The position numbers and the translations under genes are program-made. 64,000 bases of DNA, taken from positions 737,156 through 801,155 of the forward strand of contig NZ_QLIS02000001.1 in assembly GCF_003574475.2 (NCBI RefSeq). The letters are read 5' to 3'. The notes under the pieces were generated by a model. That model saw nothing but the letters and a program-made list of their open reading frames with translations, had not been told where the DNA came from and did no database searches. Positions 1 to 9,558 of the stretch are shown one piece after another. Source of the DNA: Pseudofrancisella aestuarii. Its GTDB lineage: Bacteria; Pseudomonadota; Gammaproteobacteria; Francisellales; Francisellaceae. Numbering within the stretch: the first letter of the stretch is position 1; every line of letters begins with the position of its first letter.

Positions 1-1
1 T

Positions 2-1009
2 AATAATAACTCTTCGAAACCCTTTTCATCAGTATATGAAGATATTATAAATCCTACATTTTATCATCAACATGAAGAGCCTGATGAAAATAAAGAACAA
101 GATTATTCTTATGTTCTTAAACTTAGTACAAAGAACACCCTTCCTTTTATTGATAGCGATATTAGCTTATCTAGCCTTCAAGCTGACGATCATATGCTTG
201 GATCAAAGAATCTTAAAAATTTTTATATAAGTGAACGAACTATTGAATTTAAGAGAAGCCAATACGCTACACAAAAACTCTATGAAGATTTAAATGATTT
301 TCACTATAAGTCTGATTCAGATTCAGACACTTATGAGAAAATTATCTTTTGTAGCTATCCTAGCCTAACTCACCAAGAATCTATAACATACAACCTATTA
401 GACTATAAAGAATTGAGAGCTGAGTACCCTTATTTCAAACCTTTTGAATCATTAAATATAATTGGTAAAGTTACCATTGGTGATAATGTTAATAAAGATT
501 CAAAAAAAGCTTATAAGTTTTTCAAAAACTTTAAATCTGAGGAAAGCTCTTTTTCAGAGTTTCAAGAAAATGGTGAAAAAGGCACACCAACGATATTTAA
601 TAGTAAACTTCAATTATTTTATGCAATAGAAATACCTAAAGAAATATTAGGTCCAAAATGCTCTGAAAAGCCTATTTTATATATGCCATCTAAAATAAAT
701 GTAAATTCAGCAAACAACCAATTTATGCCTTTACGGAATGACGATATAGTTATATCTCAGCTCCAATCAGTAGATACATGTGAAATTACCCAAATAATTT
801 CTAATACTGCAATATCTACAGATAAAGCTCAGAAACAACTGTTACAAAGACAATTATTAGGAGCAAAAGAAAATTGCGAAATTGCCTACACACAAGCTAA
901 TGATGATGAAACTTACTCCGTAATTCAAGAAAATGAAAAAAATGAGAGTTCTTTTTTTATAAACAATAAAAATGGAATTTTCTTAAAATATAAAGCAAAA
1001 GGAAACTAA
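2..1009 (+). CDS. pdpA: PdpA, 3' part (T6SS island protein, start outside window)
   Basis: The reading frame is open from base 2 to the TAA at 1007-1009, so the gene begins before the window and about 335 C-terminal residues are visible. An internal ATG at 194 should not be taken as the start. PdpA of Francisella is about 820 residues and is a T6SS-dependent protein needed for intracellular growth. I identify it mainly by position, directly ahead of pdpB in the conserved island order, because this segment has no motif I recognise. It is rich in Asn, Lys, Ser and Glu and lacks a membrane segment. One base separates its stop from the pdpB start, which indicates an operon. Confidence 0.8.
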   Translation, partial: NNNSSKPFSSVYEDIINPTFYHQHEEPDENKEQDYSYVLKLSTKNTLPFIDSDISLSSLQADDHMLGSKNLKNFYISERTIEFKRSQYATQKLYEDLNDFHYKSDSDSDTYEKIIFCSYPSLTHQESITYNLLDYKELRAEYPYFKPFESLNIIGKVTIGDNVNKDSKKAYKFFKNFKSEESSFSEFQENGEKGTPTIFNSKLQLFYAIEIPKEILGPKCSEKPILYMPSKINVNSANNQFMPLRNDDIVISQLQSVDTCEITQIISNTAISTDKAQKQLLQRQLLGAKENCEIAYTQANDDETYSVIQENEKNESSFFINNKNGIFLKYKAKGN

Positions 1010-1010
1010 T

Positions 1011-4000
1011 ATGAACTTTATAATAGAATACCCTCTAATTACTCTATTAATAATACTTATATTTGTAGTAGGACTGTTCTTTGCCATAGCCTTTTTAAAG
1101 AAGATAATGTCTCGTCCTAAAAAACAACAATCTATTTCTACCAACATAATAAAAACGGCTAGAAAACTTATAAAAAGAAATGGTATAAAAAATAAATTAA
1201 GTGGATTATACATATTTTATGGAGATTTTTCCTCAGCAAAAGACTATTTGAATAAACTTAAACCTAATGCAAATATCTTAAACTATAATGATTTTACTTA
1301 TATTGCTATTGACAGAACAAAAACAACGGTATTAGTAAATCATGATAATATATCTAATATAAGAGTATTAAAAAATAAGCTTAACCTTCAATACTTCAAG
1401 CTTAATGTATGTTTTAACATCTCAGGCCATAATTATTACGAAGAGAATTATCTAAAAGAGATTTGTAAAATATTCCCAAGACAAGAGTTTAAAACTTTAG
1501 TTATATCCTTTTATAGTAATGAATCATTAGAAAGTATTGATTCTTTTAATCAAGCCATAGGAAAAGATAACACCTTTAAACTAACTAAAGATCCTAATAT
1601 AGATCATAAAGCTCTTAAAAATCTTGCTTCAAAAGTTCTAAACAACAAAGATATAACTACTAAAAAATATTTCAATATAGTAACTCTTAATAATATTGGG
1701 AAAACTATCTCAAATATATATCCAGAACTAAAAGCTGTTGATAAAGAGATTTATTTATATTTTGACTTGAATAAACCAAATAACGTGGCGATTAAAACAA
1801 GTATTAGTATCATTAGGTCCCCAAGATCTATGATAATCAATCTGATTTCATTGGCTTTTGCTTCTGTTTTTATTATAAATATTTTGCAAGACCTTAACTT
1901 AAAGCCAAAAATCACATTTAAAGATACTCAAGACGCTTCTAACGAAGACCTAACGTCGCTTTCAAATAAATTTAAAGATAGGTTAGATGGTGATGTCATA
2001 TTAAGTAGCATCTACCCTAGCAATATAAAATATCATTATATTAATAAGCAATATGCTGATATTGCTGTAAGTCGCATTATTACAAAGAATTTTAATGAAA
2101 CTACTGACTTATCAGATATTACGGCATATTTAATATTTTTTGAGTATATGGACAATAACTACATAAACAACAATACTAAAAATATTGTTAAAGTTATTAG
2201 TAGCTTGACCTCCATGTCAGAAGAGCAGTTAATGGCTGTAATAAAATACACTAGCCCTTCTGTTAAGCAAGATGTAATGAATAGTGTTTTACAAAGAGTT
2301 AATAAGCTGTATGATAGTGGTTTGATTCAAGTAGATCCAAAATCAAAGGATTATTTAACTACTAAAGGTTTCAACATAGAATACTTAGGACTATCAGATA
2401 CACAAAGAACAAAGTTTATAAACCAAATTTACACAAGATATTTATATAGATGCACAATTGATAGTGTTATACCAGAAATGACAAAAAACTTTGTTCTTCC
2501 TACAGTTGTAAGCAACGTATTCTCAATTTATCATAAAAATTATAACCTAGCATCAAAAAGCTTATGTAACTCTACATTCATTGACTCAATGACAAAGAAC
2601 ATATCAGTTGTTTTAAGAGAAAGCGAGTCTAAACAAAACTTTACAAGTTTCAATTCTATGTTAAAAAATATTACTCACGTAGTATCGTCATTAGAAGAAA
2701 ATAATGCAAACATACAATCTGAAAATAAGGATGCTTCACATAAGATAACCGTTTCTCTAATAAATTACGTTTTAAATAACATTGTAAACTCAACATATAA
2801 CCGTGAAGAACTTCCTTTAACTGATCATGTGGAAAAAGAATTATATATGAGATTTACACCTAACTTTTACAGTAAAGAGATATTGATATCTCCTATTTAT
2901 TCAAAAGAATATGTAAGAGACAATATAATTACTTTAAATAAAAGGTTCGACAAATTAATAACTAATTTAAAAGATAATTATGATATTAATCCTGATTTTA
3001 TAGCTTCTATATATAAAAACTCTGTACAACATTATGAGACAAATTATATACAAGCATATAATAATATTATTGATGATCTAAATGCAGATAATAATTTTGA
3101 ACAACAGATAAACAGTAAGGAAAGCTTAACCCTTTACTTATCTGTCATGACTTCAAAAGACTCGTCTTTTAATAATCTGATAAAGTTTTACCATGATAAT
3201 ACTGACTTAATACCTGATAAAGAAGATATTGAAAAAGGAAAAGATACTAAAAAAGATAAAAATGGCAAAGAAACGATATATGGTAAACTAACTGACTATT
3301 TTAAAGGTAAAAAGAAAGAAAATGAGTTTCCTTTATACTCAGTGATTGATAAAAGCTTTGATGAAAATAATACTTATCTTGATTCAAAATCTTATCAAGA
3401 TTATAAGCAAATATTTAGTCAACTTGGGGGGCTCATTAAAGAAGAAGGATACACAAAGACATATAAAGAATTAGATAAAGGCTATAAACCTCTAGAAAAA
3501 GTATATTCAGAGCTTTCTTCTATTAATAACACAGATAATAACAGCCTATATCGCTTATTGAAAACTCACTTAGATGTGGCAGTTAAAGCGATAAAGATAA
3601 TAGCAATAAATGATGCTATTACCAATTTAGATAATGCTGTAAGTCTGGAATATAATTTTATGAATAATCAATTCCCTTTAAATTACAATAGTGACAAAGT
3701 TATATCTAATGAGGTTCTTACAAAGCAATTAGATACTTCTGGTTATGTGTATACACAGATGAAAATTTATCTAGAGCCTCTACTTACTTATAATAAAGAT
3801 ACTGATCAGTGGGATAGTGTTGATCTAACTACCCCTAAACAACGAAGTTATGTAGAAAAATTTAATAAAGTTTATAAATTAAATAAATTTCTATGGGATG
3901 ATAAAGGTAATCCAAAATCTATTGATTTTAAATTAATACCTATATCAAATGAAGCTAATGATTATACCTTCTTTAGTTTAATACTAGATAAAGAAAGTTT

Positions 4001-4286
4001 TATAAATTCTTTAAACATAGATTATTCTCATGGTATGAAGATACCATACAAATGGAACTCAAATGAGCCTACAACATTAATTATAAAGTTTAAAAATGGA
4101 ACTACAGCTCAGAAAAGTTATACGGGAGACTGGTCTATACTTAAAGCTATTAAAGATGCTCAATGCAATGACCAAAATATTTGCACATGGACTCTTCAAT
4201 ATGAAGGAAGAAACTACTCTATTAGCTTCAAAGTAGAATCAGAATTTCTCAAAACACTAGGTTGGCAAAGAAAGGAGGAATCTTAA
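1011..4286 (+). CDS. pdpB: PdpB, TssM/IcmF-like T6SS membrane-complex protein
   Basis: This 1091-residue protein matches the IcmF/TssM subunit of the T6SS envelope complex, which spans the inner membrane and anchors the baseplate. Two membrane segments are visible, at about residues 8-30 and 274-292, followed by a long periplasmic part. The first cytoplasmic region contains GLYIFYGDFSSAKDYL where many TssM proteins have an ATP-binding Walker A loop. The GxxxxGK[ST] pattern is absent, as I recall for other Francisella PdpB proteins. It lies between pdpA and the TssJ-like iglE and is expected to bind DotU and IglE. Length and gene order agree with the F. tularensis gene. Confidence 0.93.
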   Translation: MNFIIEYPLITLLIILIFVVGLFFAIAFLKKIMSRPKKQQSISTNIIKTARKLIKRNGIKNKLSGLYIFYGDFSSAKDYLNKLKPNANILNYNDFTYIAIDRTKTTVLVNHDNISNIRVLKNKLNLQYFKLNVCFNISGHNYYEENYLKEICKIFPRQEFKTLVISFYSNESLESIDSFNQAIGKDNTFKLTKDPNIDHKALKNLASKVLNNKDITTKKYFNIVTLNNIGKTISNIYPELKAVDKEIYLYFDLNKPNNVAIKTSISIIRSPRSMIINLISLAFASVFIINILQDLNLKPKITFKDTQDASNEDLTSLSNKFKDRLDGDVILSSIYPSNIKYHYINKQYADIAVSRIITKNFNETTDLSDITAYLIFFEYMDNNYINNNTKNIVKVISSLTSMSEEQLMAVIKYTSPSVKQDVMNSVLQRVNKLYDSGLIQVDPKSKDYLTTKGFNIEYLGLSDTQRTKFINQIYTRYLYRCTIDSVIPEMTKNFVLPTVVSNVFSIYHKNYNLASKSLCNSTFIDSMTKNISVVLRESESKQNFTSFNSMLKNITHVVSSLEENNANIQSENKDASHKITVSLINYVLNNIVNSTYNREELPLTDHVEKELYMRFTPNFYSKEILISPIYSKEYVRDNIITLNKRFDKLITNLKDNYDINPDFIASIYKNSVQHYETNYIQAYNNIIDDLNADNNFEQQINSKESLTLYLSVMTSKDSSFNNLIKFYHDNTDLIPDKEDIEKGKDTKKDKNGKETIYGKLTDYFKGKKKENEFPLYSVIDKSFDENNTYLDSKSYQDYKQIFSQLGGLIKEEGYTKTYKELDKGYKPLEKVYSELSSINNTDNNSLYRLLKTHLDVAVKAIKIIAINDAITNLDNAVSLEYNFMNNQFPLNYNSDKVISNEVLTKQLDTSGYVYTQMKIYLEPLLTYNKDTDQWDSVDLTTPKQRSYVEKFNKVYKLNKFLWDDKGNPKSIDFKLIPISNEANDYTFFSLILDKESFINSLNIDYSHGMKIPYKWNSNEPTTLIIKFKNGTTAQKSYTGDWSILKAIKDAQCNDQNICTWTLQYEGRNYSISFKVESEFLKTLGWQRKEES

Positions 4287-4287
4287 T

Positions 4288-4665
4288 ATGATGAAATATT
4301 TATCAAAAATATTTTTAATAGGAATTACAGTTCTTGGATTAAGTAGCTGTGCAAGTAGTGGTCTATATATTGATAACAATGTTCCTAAATCTAAAATTGT
4401 TTTAGAAGAGAATCCAGATCAGAATACTTTTTATGCTGATACTTACGAGTCTGTAAGCCAGAGAATATATGATACAAATGTGAAAGTCATAAATCTTCAA
4501 GATGGAGAGAATGACTTCCCTCTAAATAAAGACTCTAAGGAATATGCTGTATATTTCATATTACCAATAACAGATAACAACAAATTACAAAATTGGAAAT
4601 TCTTAATAGATCCTACAGATAGTAACGAATTTACTATAGATAATGGAAATGTAACTAAAGACTAA
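4288..4665 (+). CDS. iglE: IglE, TssJ-like outer-membrane lipoprotein
   Basis: This 125-residue protein has a lipoprotein signal: Lys residues, a hydrophobic stretch, then Leu-Ser-Ser-Cys with the lipidated cysteine at residue 21. IglE is the Francisella counterpart of the T6SS lipoprotein TssJ, which holds the PdpB periplasmic part to the outer membrane. A strong ribosome binding site (AGGAGG) lies just upstream. The start codon is doubled (ATGATG at 4288 and 4291), so the first residue is uncertain by one. It directly follows pdpB with one base between them and precedes vgrG by 12 bases. Confidence 0.93.
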   Translation: MMKYLSKIFLIGITVLGLSSCASSGLYIDNNVPKSKIVLEENPDQNTFYADTYESVSQRIYDTNVKVINLQDGENDFPLNKDSKEYAVYFILPITDNNKLQNWKFLIDPTDSNEFTIDNGNVTKD

Positions 4666-4677
4666 TAAGGAGATGCC

Positions 4678-5172
4678 ATGTCGCATGCAGACCATCTTTT
4701 TAACCTTGAGGACAAAGGGTTATATATAGATATAAAAGACCAGGATAAAGGCTGCTCGACCAAACTAGAATCCGATGGCAAAATGACTACTAAAGTTACT
4801 GATACCATCGAATCAACAGCAGATAAGCAAATTTTAGCTAATGTCAAAGATTCTAAAATGTCTATAACAGAAAAAGAAATAGTCTTAGCAACTAAGAATG
4901 CTAGTATCATGCTAACAAATGACAAAATTATCCTAAAAATAGGCAACTCAACTATAACTATGCAAGACTCTAGCATTTCTATTGAATCCACAACTATAAA
5001 TGTAAAAAGCTCTGCTGGAATCAATATAGAAGCTGGTCAAGATGTAGGAGTTAAGGGTTTAAATAATAATATTAAAGCTAGTGTAGCAACCAATGTAGAA
5101 GGTACAACAGTTAATATAAAAGGCAATGCTACAGCTAGTATTAAAGGAAGCGCAGCTACTATGGTGGGTTAA
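4678..5172 (+). CDS. vgrG: VgrG, minimal T6SS spike protein
   Basis: This 164-residue protein consists almost entirely of short beta-strand repeats rich in Ile, Thr, Ser and Asn, for example KNASIMLTNDKIILKIGNST and later SSAGINIEAG. This is the look of the triangular beta-helix of the spike. Francisella VgrG is known to be this short and to lack the gp27-like domain and C-terminal effector extensions of most VgrG proteins. A good ribosome binding site (AAGGAG) precedes the ATG. It sits between iglE and iglF and should trimerise, with the PAAR-like IglG capping its tip. Confidence 0.93.
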   Translation: MSHADHLFNLEDKGLYIDIKDQDKGCSTKLESDGKMTTKVTDTIESTADKQILANVKDSKMSITEKEIVLATKNASIMLTNDKIILKIGNSTITMQDSSISIESTTINVKSSAGINIEAGQDVGVKGLNNNIKASVATNVEGTTVNIKGNATASIKGSAATMVG

Positions 5173-5174
5173 TA

Positions 5175-6929
5175 ATGTATAATGAATTACCAAAGAATCT
5201 AGAAAACTTATATATAAATATATCTCTTTATTATAAGCAAGAGTCTGGATTTGTATTGGGTAAACTAAATGACAATATTAATTATATAGATTCATTTTGT
5301 ACAAAAGAAATTACTAGAAAAATTGATATCTATAACCTTGCATTCATTATCGAAGAAATAAAGTATTCAACAAATTATTTACTATCTTCTGAAGCAATTA
5401 TATATAGCAAATTAATTGAAGATAATTTAGCTAAAATTGAAGCAATTAAAGATTATGACGACCTATATCAATCTTTAAAAATCTTAAAAATTCAACTATC
5501 TAAATACAAAACCATTTTAAGTAATGACTTCTCTAAAAAACTTAATGACCTAGAAAATAAAAATCCAAAAGAAACAATTTCTGACTTAAAATCACGTATT
5601 CCTCCTGATAATACTCTTCAGCTAAAGAACAAAGATATATTAATTGACTTATATATAAAAACCTTTAAGCATCCTGAAAGCCAACAATTAATTCAGAAAT
5701 ACAAAGATTTTTTTTCTGAAATTAAGAGTTTTACTAAAACACAACAAAATGTGAGCGAGTTTATACCATTAAATAAAAATCGAATTTTAAGCTTATTACG
5801 ACTTGCTTATTTTATTAAGAATGGTGCTAATATAAGCAAGCCAATTTCTAGTACTGACTCTTTATTACTAAAAGCTTTTTTACCCTATGAACAAGATTTG
5901 TTAAACTTAGAGTTATTAAATAACTATTTAAATCTAACGACTTCAGATATATCTCTTAAAAATCTTTTTAATGAAAATAGTGATTTTATAAAAGAACTTA
6001 AGGATACTATAGATTTTGGCATATTCTCCTCCTCACAGTACTTTTCAGACTTTAAAATAAGCAATATATTTTTCCCTGAAAATAATATAGCTCAAAATGA
6101 TAAATTGAATAACTTAGATGAGCTTATAAGTAGAACGCATGAGCTACCAAATTTACTTTTAGATATAAATACTCTTTACAAAAAATTAAATACTCAAAAT
6201 GAAATATATCATAATTGCTTTATTGAGATAGAAAATGAAAGTAATATAGAGAAGCTACTTAAAAACTCTCCTGCAAAAATATTAAGTGATCTTGCAAACA
6301 AATATTTTTCTCTTCTATTAGATATAGCAACAAGTATAAATATTGCTCTTGCAAAAAGAGACTTTAACTTACTTGAACCTTTTATACAGTTTGAAAGCTA
6401 CTTCGAAAATATATGCCAAGAGGTTTCTGTGAATTCATCTTTCAATAGCAATAATACCCTTAAATACTATATATCATCACTAAATAAAACTACTCCGCAA
6501 ATTAATCAAAAGTATAGTACATTTTTAAGAAAAGAAGATAACTTAGTAGAGGAACTATCAAATAATATTATCTCTGATGATATATATAAAATGGAGCTCT
6601 TCTTAGCAAAAGCAAATAGCTTCCAAACCTATAAAGAAATAACCACTAAAGAACAACAATCTAATAAAGAAAAGTTTGATGTCGAAAAAAGTCTAAAAAC
6701 TATAGATAAAGATATAGATAATAATAAGATAGAAAGCGCTAATACTACTGCAAAAAGACTAACTATCTACCTATTAAAGAATGCTTATTATAATGTGCCT
6801 AAATTAATATCAATACGAAACTTACCACCCTCTTCAAATAAGGTTTTTTCAATAATGCAGAATATATCTAATGACAATACTGTAATTAAAAACCTTATTA
6901 ATAAACAAAACTTATATTGGAGTACCTAA
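5175..6929 (+). CDS. iglF: IglF, T6SS island protein, putative effector recruited by IglG
   Basis: This 584-residue soluble protein is identified by size and by its place between vgrG and iglG in the Francisella island. It has no signal peptide, no membrane segment and no enzyme motif that I recognise. It appears largely helical and rich in Lys, Asn, Leu and Ile. In F. tularensis and F. novicida, IglF is reported to interact with the PAAR-like protein IglG and to depend on it for delivery, so it may ride on the spike. It starts two bases after the vgrG stop and ends one base before iglG, which suggests translational coupling through vgrG-iglF-iglG. Confidence 0.9.
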   Translation: MYNELPKNLENLYINISLYYKQESGFVLGKLNDNINYIDSFCTKEITRKIDIYNLAFIIEEIKYSTNYLLSSEAIIYSKLIEDNLAKIEAIKDYDDLYQSLKILKIQLSKYKTILSNDFSKKLNDLENKNPKETISDLKSRIPPDNTLQLKNKDILIDLYIKTFKHPESQQLIQKYKDFFSEIKSFTKTQQNVSEFIPLNKNRILSLLRLAYFIKNGANISKPISSTDSLLLKAFLPYEQDLLNLELLNNYLNLTTSDISLKNLFNENSDFIKELKDTIDFGIFSSSQYFSDFKISNIFFPENNIAQNDKLNNLDELISRTHELPNLLLDINTLYKKLNTQNEIYHNCFIEIENESNIEKLLKNSPAKILSDLANKYFSLLLDIATSINIALAKRDFNLLEPFIQFESYFENICQEVSVNSSFNSNNTLKYYISSLNKTTPQINQKYSTFLRKEDNLVEELSNNIISDDIYKMELFLAKANSFQTYKEITTKEQQSNKEKFDVEKSLKTIDKDIDNNKIESANTTAKRLTIYLLKNAYYNVPKLISIRNLPPSSNKVFSIMQNISNDNTVIKNLINKQNLYWST

Positions 6930-6930
6930 A

Positions 6931-7458
6931 ATGTTAAATACAAATCTTTTAGAAAACTCATTACAAAAGTTAAGCGAATTACAGCAAGATTGGGGTAGTA
7001 GTAAGGATTCTATAGATAACTTAATTTCAGAATTAAATAGTATAAAAAGTTTTTTATCACCTACTAAGCTTAACATTTCAAGTAGCGCCTCTACACTTAC
7101 TCCTAGTATGACTGCCATGATAAAATGCTCATTTAGTATAGCACCAGGAACTTATTTAAGTATTAGAGTTAAAACATTAGCTGGAAGCTTACCTAGCTCT
7201 AATATAACAGATTCAAAACTTGGTGTTAATGTATTACCTTTTGCGGGCTGTACAAATCCAGCAAACCCGACAATGAACCCTTTTGTGTTCCCGTGGGTAT
7301 GTATCCCAATGCTTACTCCTTTTATACCCACAAATCCAACAACGTTATTAGAGAATGCCCCCATAACAACGATAAATAGCAAGGCAATGTGTACATTTGC
7401 ACCTGGAGGCATAGTTAGTTTTATTAATAGTGGGCAAATCAATGCTAAAACATCATGA
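6931..7458 (+). CDS. iglG: IglG, PAAR-like spike-tip protein
   Basis: This 175-residue protein has an N-terminal helical region (residues 1-45) and a PAAR-like domain of the DUF4280 kind. The domain shows Pro/Gly-rich turns and repeated segments such as PFAGCTNPANPTMNP and the C-terminal FAPGGIVSF. Four cysteines, at residues 66, 107, 124 and 154, are placed as expected for the metal-binding site reported for IglG. The protein should sharpen the VgrG spike, and its N-terminal helix is thought to recruit IglF. It lies one base after iglF, and its stop is 10 bases before the iglH start chosen here. Confidence 0.92.
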   Translation: MLNTNLLENSLQKLSELQQDWGSSKDSIDNLISELNSIKSFLSPTKLNISSSASTLTPSMTAMIKCSFSIAPGTYLSIRVKTLAGSLPSSNITDSKLGVNVLPFAGCTNPANPTMNPFVFPWVCIPMLTPFIPTNPTTLLENAPITTINSKAMCTFAPGGIVSFINSGQINAKTS

Positions 7459-7468
7459 GAGAAATATA

Positions 7469-8911
7469 ATGGATAAATCAGCTGAAAAAGATTTAACTAC
7501 AACTGAAGCTATTATACTTAAAAAAGCTTTTGATAGAATTGGCGAGGAAATAAAAGAAGATTTTGATAATAGAATATCTGACTATAGTAATAGCTTACTC
7601 TTTAAATATTATAGTAGCTTTTACTACTTCCTGCCTAAACTATATTTATTAGAGATAAAAGACAAGGGACATAATGGATATTATATTCCGCCACAAGAGT
7701 ATTTTTTTATAGAAGATAAAAGAAATGCTAAAACTCTAACTTATACTACAAAATCAGAAACTGTCATTGCGCCTATAAGCAAAATTAAAACTATAAAAAA
7801 TAATGATATTATAAATGTTTCACTAACTTTTGAGAATCATTTCGAATATGACTATCTAACTCTCTGGCTAGATCCTAACTTATGTGATGAAAACCCTTTT
7901 TTTGCAGCATATTTATTCAATCAAATCCTACAAAGTAATAAAAACGATGCTTTTGCTAGAATACAATTTACAAATGATACTTATGCAACTAAAGATATAA
8001 CAATTGAAGCTGTAAACTTAGAATTAAAGCCTACTGAAAACATTATATTAAATTTATATGCTCCTAGCTGCATATATGGATTTAATGTAAAAATAAAAGA
8101 TCTTTTTAAATATAAATCTAATACTGTAGAGAAGATAGACCTTAGTTTCAAAATCTTAACTGATAACTATAATCAAGAAAAAATTTCATCTTTATTCAAA
8201 GTAAACTTAATACCTATATTCAATAGCTTTTATGACTATTCTCATGCGACATTTGCTGCCATGAATTTATCTGAAAGCAAATTAAGACATCCCGAAATAG
8301 AGGATGCTTATGCAACAGATGTAATATCAATATATGAAAACAATAAGCTTTGTGATTTCAATGGCTATTACTTTAGTGGACAAAATGAATATTATTTTAA
8401 CTCTAATAAACAAGCCCTTAACTATAATATAGTCTTTCCTCAGCTTGATAGAAATCTTTATGAAACCAAGATTCATACTTACTCAGCATGGTCTCAATTG
8501 ACTAAAGTTTCAGATCTTATAGAAATCAATTCAAATGCTATTACATCAATAAATTGTAAAATATCTCCTTTAATCATAAGAAATGAGATTCAGAATTATA
8601 ATCAGAATGCTGATTCAATATATAATATGATAGATATGCTAGTATCTGGCAATATTTACACAAAAACAACTTTTGTGGCTATAGCAAGGCTTTTAAAAGC
8701 TCATGATCACTATATATCATTATTAGTCGACTTATTACAAGACTTACACTTAGATACTCTAACCAATGAACTAATATTAACACCAAGTAAGAGGTATAAC
8801 GATGAACATAAATACTTTCTACAATACTTTACTGAAATCATATGCAAATTCATTAATCAAAACACTTTTAGCTTTGTAAGAAAAGTTATATTAAACACAG
8901 CAGGTAGGTAA
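7469..8911 (+). CDS. iglH: IglH, T6SS baseplate component (TssF-like)
   Basis: This is a 480-residue protein, using the ATG at 7469 that begins MDKSAEKDL. The frame is open from 7430, but that start would overlap iglG by 29 bases and add 13 residues unlike the family. IglH has been matched by remote homology to the baseplate subunit TssF. It shows the expected mixed alpha/beta character without signal peptide or membrane segment. It is followed five bases later by dotU. The gene name is secure from the order; the TssF equivalence rests on published remote matching that I recall rather than on a motif. Confidence 0.88.
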   Translation: MDKSAEKDLTTTEAIILKKAFDRIGEEIKEDFDNRISDYSNSLLFKYYSSFYYFLPKLYLLEIKDKGHNGYYIPPQEYFFIEDKRNAKTLTYTTKSETVIAPISKIKTIKNNDIINVSLTFENHFEYDYLTLWLDPNLCDENPFFAAYLFNQILQSNKNDAFARIQFTNDTYATKDITIEAVNLELKPTENIILNLYAPSCIYGFNVKIKDLFKYKSNTVEKIDLSFKILTDNYNQEKISSLFKVNLIPIFNSFYDYSHATFAAMNLSESKLRHPEIEDAYATDVISIYENNKLCDFNGYYFSGQNEYYFNSNKQALNYNIVFPQLDRNLYETKIHTYSAWSQLTKVSDLIEINSNAITSINCKISPLIIRNEIQNYNQNADSIYNMIDMLVSGNIYTKTTFVAIARLLKAHDHYISLLVDLLQDLHLDTLTNELILTPSKRYNDEHKYFLQYFTEIICKFINQNTFSFVRKVILNTAGR

Positions 8912-8916
8912 TAAAA

Positions 8917-9540
8917 ATGTCAGATTTAAAAGAAATAGAAATCATTCTAGAAATCATTAAGAAAACAGAAGACGTTATTAATAGTGAGAGTTATGATAAT
9001 GAGCAAATTGCTTATTATCGAAATGATGTAAGAAAGCATGTTTTTTTCTTACAAGAAGAACTAATGGAAAAATACAGCGATATCATTTGTAAATATATAA
9101 TATTTCCAGTTCTTGCCTATGTAGATGAGAAAATGATGTTAATCCGTGAAAAATCAAATAGAAATATCCAATGGGAACTTCTCCATTTAGAGTATTATGG
9201 AAGAAAAGATGGTGGTGAATATGTTTTTGAAATAATAGATAATATTACTTCAGACAATATATACCCTGAAACATGCTATCAAGTTATGTCTTTAATTCTA
9301 CATAGCGAGTTTTATGGTCAATATTATGATAATCCTTATAACCATGAATTCCTAACTTACAAAAAGGATGTTGATAAATTTTTAAAAAATTTTACAAATA
9401 ATTCTTTGGTTTTTATAGATAGCTCATCTGATAAATATATACCCACACAAAAAAGAAATAGAAATTTTCTAAAATATTTTTTAAGAGTAGGGATTCCTTT
9501 AGGCCTATTCGGTATAAGTGTATTAGTATTTTTAAACTGA
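8917..9540 (+). CDS. dotU: DotU, TssL-like inner-membrane T6SS protein
   Basis: This 207-residue protein has an N-terminal cytoplasmic helical domain and a single membrane segment at its very C terminus (about residues 186-206), the tail-anchored topology of IcmH/DotU/TssL. The region with DEKMMLIREK and NIQWELLHLEYYG is typical of the cytoplasmic hook domain. It pairs with PdpB in the membrane complex and contacts the baseplate. It follows iglH by five bases and precedes iglI by 18 bases. Confidence 0.93.
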   Translation: MSDLKEIEIILEIIKKTEDVINSESYDNEQIAYYRNDVRKHVFFLQEELMEKYSDIICKYIIFPVLAYVDEKMMLIREKSNRNIQWELLHLEYYGRKDGGEYVFEIIDNITSDNIYPETCYQVMSLILHSEFYGQYYDNPYNHEFLTYKKDVDKFLKNFTNNSLVFIDSSSDKYIPTQKRNRNFLKYFLRVGIPLGLFGISVLVFLN

Positions 9541-9558
9541 TTATTTTGGAGACGCCTT

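Noticed and set aside
983..1213. A 76-codon frame on the minus strand across the pdpA-pdpB junction
   Set aside because: It is antisense to the strongly supported pdpB start, and its hydrophobicity is a mirror of the AT-rich membrane-span codons.
4662..5024. A 120-codon frame antisense to vgrG
   Set aside because: Vgrg is well supported by repeats, ribosome binding site and order; the antisense frame has no ribosome binding site or known domain.
7430..7468. Upstream start of iglH inside iglG
   Set aside because: The added residues overlap iglG and do not match the family; the ATG at 7469 fits better.
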